A DNA stretch of 24,560 nt, taken from assembly GCA_002083405.1 (NCBI GenBank), contig LVWT01000061.1, forward strand, positions 1-24,560, read 5' to 3'. Both the position numbers and the translations under genes were made by a program. This stretch comes from Nitrospira sp. SG-bin2 (lineage in GTDB: Bacteria > Nitrospirota > Nitrospiria > Nitrospirales > Nitrospiraceae). Under the pieces are notes generated by a model, which worked only from the letters and a program-made list of their open reading frames with translations, searched no databases and had not been told where the DNA came from. Of the stretch, positions 21,711 through 24,560 are shown piece after piece. Every line of letters starts with the position of its first letter. Positions within the stretch are counted from its first letter, which is position 1.

Positions 21711-22136
21711 TTATTGCTTTTCGCAGGCAACTTTCCACAAGGAATGAGTGACGGTGCCTAGGGGAACTGGTTCCCACTTTCCTTTGATTGAGTAGCTGGA
21801 GCGGACCTTGCCGCTTCCCATACTGCCGGAGAAACTCGTTGACGCACGAGCCCGATGGCGGTCTTCCGTACAGTCATATTCATCTTGCGACCGAGAGGAC
21901 AAATACGACTTCTTAAGTACAGTTTGTGCCGTTTTGAAATTGTGCAAATGCCACATCTTCACCGTATCACCTTTGCGCTGAATGGTAGCTGGATCGGCAT
22001 AGACCGTTGCCTCGTCGGTTGTGCCGACCTCCACCCACTCTGCAGAGGCTGGACTGGTACTCAGCACCAGGAGTGCGATGAACAGCGAACCGCAGGCCAC
22101 CGGCCAGCGACGACAGAAACGAATTGAGAAGGACAT
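21711..22136 (-). CDS. Secreted protein resembling surface-adhesin protein E
   Basis: A 141-residue protein with a Sec signal peptide (residues 1-32, ending SPASA before EWVEVG). The mature part begins EWVEVGTTDEATVYADPATIQRKGD and continues with VKMWHLHNFKTAQ, DEYDCTEDR and VTHSLWKVACEKQ. This layout (Trp start, Tyr-x-Asp-xx-Ser/Thr-Ile, Val-Trp strand, a Cys-containing segment and C-terminal Cys) matches the Adhesin_E-like family of small periplasmic or outer-surface proteins; the two cysteines probably form a disulfide. Its role in this organism is unknown. I chose the ATG at 22136 (GAGG 6 bases upstream) over 22187. It converges with the tRNA gene across an 89-base spacer. Confidence 0.75.
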   Translation of the reverse strand: MSFSIRFCRRWPVACGSLFIALLVLSTSPASAEWVEVGTTDEATVYADPATIQRKGDTVKMWHLHNFKTAQTVLKKSYLSSRSQDEYDCTEDRHRARASTSFSGSMGSGKVRSSYSIKGKWEPVPLGTVTHSLWKVACEKQ

Positions 22137-22214
22137 AGGGGACCTCGCAAGGAGGCGTATTGTAGGAAAGGAGTGAGCAATCCGCAAGGCGCGGTCGTCC
22201 GGCGCGTGGACGGC

Positions 22215-22946
22215 TCAGTCCTTCAACGAGAACGGCGTGAAGTCCGTATGCCGGTCGTACCAGTCCTCGTGCTCCTTGCGCTTCAGCCAGCCGACGATCG
22301 CGTAGGTCACCGGCGTGAAGAGGATTTCGACGGACACCTTGAACGCCCAGTTGAAGGCAATAACTTTGATCATCGTCCCTGGCTGCCAGGTTCCGAGGAA
22401 GCCAATCGGATAGAAGAGGGCGCTGTCGACGAGCTGACCTGCCGCGGTCGAACCGATCGTGCGGGTCCAGAGATGACGCCCCCCGGTCCAGACCTTCATC
22501 TTCGCCATGACATAGCTGTTCATGAAGTCGCCGCACCAGAAGGCAACCATCGACGCAACCACGACCCGCCACGTGCTCTCGAAGACGACCTCCAGGACAG
22601 GCTGGATCACGGCATTGAAGGGCTCCTCCGGATCCGCCGGCATGTGGATCACGAAGAGCCCCATGACGGTCGCGAAGATCATCGCGGTGAAGCCAGCCCA
22701 GATGACCTTGCGCGTGCGCGCGTAGCCATAGACCTCAGTCAGCACGTCGCCGAAGATGTAGGAGATCGGGAAGAAGAGGTTCCCGGCGCCGAAGGTCAGG
22801 CCGAAGAGGATGCACGTCTTGCCCGGCCCGATCAGGTTCGAGCAGAGCAGGACCGTCACGAAGGCCGCCATGACGAGGTCATAGTAACGGTAGTGGCGCA
22901 GGTTCGAGACGGGTGTCTGCTCGGGCGGTTCGGCGATGGCGGTCAT
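22215..22946 (-). CDS. Queuosine precursor transporter, YhhQ/DUF165 family
   Basis: Inner-membrane importer of queuosine precursors (preQ0/preQ1 or queuine in characterised members), serving tRNA wobble modification. The 243-residue protein has about six hydrophobic segments, including LVMAAFVTVLLCSNLI near 25-40, VIWAGFTAMIFATVMGLFVI near 81-100 and a C-terminal one near 200-220. Family motifs are FPISYIFGDVLTEVYGYARTRKVIW, WCGDFMNSYVMAKMK and RTIGSTAAGQLVDSALFYPIGF. Codons end almost always in G or C (only 6 of the first 75 end in A or T), unlike the neighbouring genes, which suggests acquisition from a higher-GC genome. No preQ1 riboswitch is recognisable upstream, and no queuosine biosynthesis gene is in the window. 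Confidence 0.92.
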   Translation of the reverse strand: MTAIAEPPEQTPVSNLRHYRYYDLVMAAFVTVLLCSNLIGPGKTCILFGLTFGAGNLFFPISYIFGDVLTEVYGYARTRKVIWAGFTAMIFATVMGLFVIHMPADPEEPFNAVIQPVLEVVFESTWRVVVASMVAFWCGDFMNSYVMAKMKVWTGGRHLWTRTIGSTAAGQLVDSALFYPIGFLGTWQPGTMIKVIAFNWAFKVSVEILFTPVTYAIVGWLKRKEHEDWYDRHTDFTPFSLKD

Positions 22947-23048
22947 CTGCGGGCCAGATTCCTCTCGGTCTGTGGTGCGATGTACCCCGTGCCGGCGTCG
23001 CCCGTGACAAATGGATCAGCCACTCAGGAAGGAAGAGGCAATGGAACA

Positions 23049-23065
23049 GGCCGGGTGGCCCGGCC
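23049..23065. repeat. GC-rich perfect hairpin
   Basis: GGCCGGG (23049-23055) and CCCGGCC (23059-23065) flank a 3-base loop. It lies between the DUF429 gene and the transporter. There is no T-run on either side. It could hinder read-through or be chance in GC-rich DNA. Confidence 0.5.
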
Positions 23066-23203
23066 ACGAACGTACCAAAGACCTCGTGACGGATCAATCC
23101 CCGGGCCCTGCCGGAAATCCGGGCTCCCTCACGCAGTAAAGCATCGGCAAACTCGTGGAGGTGGAACGTGACAGGTGAGCGTGGCATGGCAGAGAGGTGC
23201 CCG

Positions 23204-23833
23204 TTATGACTGTGGCACCACGATGAATCCCTCTGCAACGTCGCCGTACGTCTTGAATGTGCCCGTGACAAGGTGATGGGCCGCAAGGGCGCAGAGCGCA
23301 GCATCAATCCAATCAATGTTCATAAGCGCGTCCGTTGACACCCCTGCCTCGCGAAGCAACCGGGAACGGTCTGCGCGCTTCTGCTTGGCAGAGAGAATCT
23401 TTCCGGCTCGTGCACAAGCGATGGCTTGAGGAAACGTCTCGAAACACACCTGACCGGATACAGATCGTTGTCCATTATAGAGAGGGTAGTCAGGGGCAAG
23501 AGCGCGGTAGAGATCCGCCCCCTGGACCATCCATTGATAGAACGGATTCGTCCTGCCCTTCGCGTGGGACGGCGTCGCAAAGGTATGGAGGCCTTCGGCG
23601 GCAAGCGCTCGCTCACAGGGCCTGGCCCGGCCGGTGAGACTCCATCGGCAGGGAGCATCAATACCAACGACAGAAGCCTTGAGCCTCCGGCACCACGCGG
23701 CGACTTCACTTGGAATGAGCGTAGAGAATTGCTCTCGGTATTGCCCGTCCTGAAGTGCGACGGCATGAAAGCCTTTCTTAGAACCGCCGACATCCACCCC
23801 GACGACGATGGAACCAAGCTTGTGGCGAGTCAT
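23204..23833 (-). CDS. DUF429 family protein, predicted RNase H-like fold
   Basis: A 209-residue soluble protein. DUF429 members are predicted RNase-H-fold nucleases with no firmly known substrate. The N-terminal strand GSIVVGVDVGGSKKGFHAVAL carries the first acidic residue (Asp14). SVVGIDAPCRWS gives Asp59, QVCFETFPQAI gives Glu132, and NIDWIDAALCALAAHHL gives Asp174/Asp177; together these fit an RNase-H-like metal site. NPFYQWMVQGADLYRAL lies in the middle helical part. The ATG at 23833 lacks a strong ribosome-binding site. It follows the TcmP-like gene by 90 bases on the same strand and may be cotranscribed with it. Confidence 0.88.
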   Translation of the reverse strand: MTRHKLGSIVVGVDVGGSKKGFHAVALQDGQYREQFSTLIPSEVAAWCRRLKASVVGIDAPCRWSLTGRARPCERALAAEGLHTFATPSHAKGRTNPFYQWMVQGADLYRALAPDYPLYNGQRSVSGQVCFETFPQAIACARAGKILSAKQKRADRSRLLREAGVSTDALMNIDWIDAALCALAAHHLVTGTFKTYGDVAEGFIVVPQS

Positions 23834-23923
23834 ACCGATTTAAGAGGAAGAACAGACACCCGGTCCCGCCTGTTTATTTTGCCATATTCCTAGGCTTTGG
23901 AACGATCTGGTGTGAGTTATCAC

Positions 23924-24560
23924 TCATCCCCTACGATCCCCGGGGAAGGCCTCTGGCCGCTGCCATGCACAGAAGATACCTTTATCTCTCTTTGGTTTAG
24001 TCATGGGAGTCTTCAAACCGGTCATTTCAAGGATCCCTTGGCTTTTCCAATCATGGATCCATTCATGCAAGTCGGTTTCCCAAACCATCGGAAAGGTCAG
24101 GGCAAGAGACCACACGTCGTCGTACGACACTCTTCCCTTTTCCTGAAAAAGGCGAGAGACAGCCTCTCTCGCTTGATCGATATAACGTGTCCGTAGCGAA
24201 TTAAAGTAGGTGGGATCATGGGCGGCTTCACCCAGGCTCAATTCTATCTGTCCGGTCTTTTCCTCTCTTTTCCGTTTACGCGCTTCTCCTCTAGCTTGCT
24301 GCATAACAGGCATCGCTTTCTTCTCTGCTTCCTTGAATACCTCCACTCCCTTGGCATTCCGTGTCGCGTAGATGAGGTGGAAATGGGTCCGATCCTTCTC
24401 CGGGTGGAGAACAATGGCGGAGCTTATATGCGTGAACGAACCAACATGCTTGACGTTCCGGCTGTATTCTTGAACGGTGGCGTCTTCTCGATCTCGCTTC
24501 GTCAATCCTATCAATCTGGCTTTGAAGAGAGGTGGCTCCGCTTGTTTGGACAGATTCTGC
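23924..24560 (-). CDS. Probable three-Cys-motif partner protein (TcmP), C-terminal part
   Basis: The frame is open to the right edge, so the start lies beyond 24560; 211 C-terminal residues are visible. The segment THFHLIYATRNAKGVEVFKE followed by a highly charged helix (EAEKKAMPVMQQARGEARKR) resembles the methyltransferase-like TcmP family. TcmP genes typically neighbour a phage Gp37/Gp68-like (DUF5131) protein with a three-cysteine motif. The last 90 residues look like a winged helix (LRTRYIDQAREAVSRLFQ, DVWSLALTFPMVWETDLHEW). A TTG at 24514 could be read as a start, but the frame continues upstream without a stop. The family call is from pattern memory and needs a profile search. Biochemical function is unknown. 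Confidence 0.55.
   Translation of the reverse strand, partial: QNLSKQAEPPLFKARLIGLTKRDREDATVQEYSRNVKHVGSFTHISSAIVLHPEKDRTHFHLIYATRNAKGVEVFKEAEKKAMPVMQQARGEARKRKREEKTGQIELSLGEAAHDPTYFNSLRTRYIDQAREAVSRLFQEKGRVSYDDVWSLALTFPMVWETDLHEWIHDWKSQGILEMTGLKTPMTKPKRDKGIFCAWQRPEAFPGDRRG

Noticed and set aside
21535..21777. Minus-strand frame of 80 codons ending with the text GKRDLNPRPSPWQGDALPLSY
   Set aside because: This is the well-known artefact of translating the reverse strand of a tRNA gene; it covers the tRNA-Gly at 21547-21621.
22173..23171. Plus-strand 332-codon frame
   Set aside because: Antisense to the transporter gene. Strong G/C bias at third positions removes stops on the opposite strand, and the protein is Arg/Asp/His-rich without any family.
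1..24560. CRISPR arrays, insertion sequences, phage genes, rRNA
   Set aside because: No regularly spaced repeats, transposase or integrase frames, terminal inverted repeats or rRNA-like sequence were seen on reading both strands.

Overview
The window is most likely a chromosomal segment of a Nitrospira-type nitrite-oxidising bacterium. The anchor is a complete nxrA-nxrB pair at 16251-21075 on the minus strand. NxrA is 1145 residues with a Tat signal, and NxrB is 429 residues with an Fe-S electron-transfer fold. Both have the size and layout of the periplasmic nitrite oxidoreductase of Nitrospira. The rest is mostly moderately GC-rich housekeeping and envelope genes plus many short lineage-type hypotheticals. 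No plasmid, phage, IS or CRISPR structure is visible.

Layout, left to right. At 1-1068 there is the end of a protein made of tandem near-identical SnoaL/DUF4440-like domains, a probably frameshifted micro-gene, and a 74-residue hypothetical. At 1281-2578 (+) there is a secreted alpha-carbonic anhydrase and the ribosome-rescue hydrolase ArfB. From 2582 to 14337 nearly everything is on the minus strand. This stretch holds a secreted TPR protein, the enoyl-ACP reductase FabI, a NUDIX hydrolase with GcvT, an exported FKBP isomerase, a FIST-domain sensor with a small partner, and an overlapping LOG / beta-CASP nuclease / DmpA-type lipoprotein peptidase operon. It ends with an envelope-type operon of a DUF502 membrane protein, a GNAT acetyltransferase and two BamE-like lipoproteins. 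The exception is a + strand gene at 4762-4965 for a tiny secreted Lys/Glu repeat protein. At 14511 (+) lies a Trm112-like zinc protein.

At 14869-16014 three small minus-strand hypotheticals sit directly downstream of nxrAB. The nxrAB transcript appears to end in a run of three hairpins, has a hairpin between the two cistrons, and is preceded by 471 bp of AT-rich non-coding DNA with recurring TATCGA half-sites.

Right of nxrA, at 21547-24560, there is a tRNA-Gly(GCC), an adhesin-E-like secreted protein, a queuosine-precursor transporter with very high GC at third codon positions, a DUF429 RNase-H-fold protein, and the C-terminal part of a probable TcmP (three-Cys-motif partner) protein cut by the window edge. 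This last segment looks like accessory DNA next to a tRNA gene.

Functionally, NXR feeds electrons from nitrite into respiration. The carbonic anhydrase may help supply inorganic carbon. FabI, GcvT, ArfB and Trm112 are core metabolism and translation. The lipoproteins, FKBP and DUF502 genes serve the envelope.
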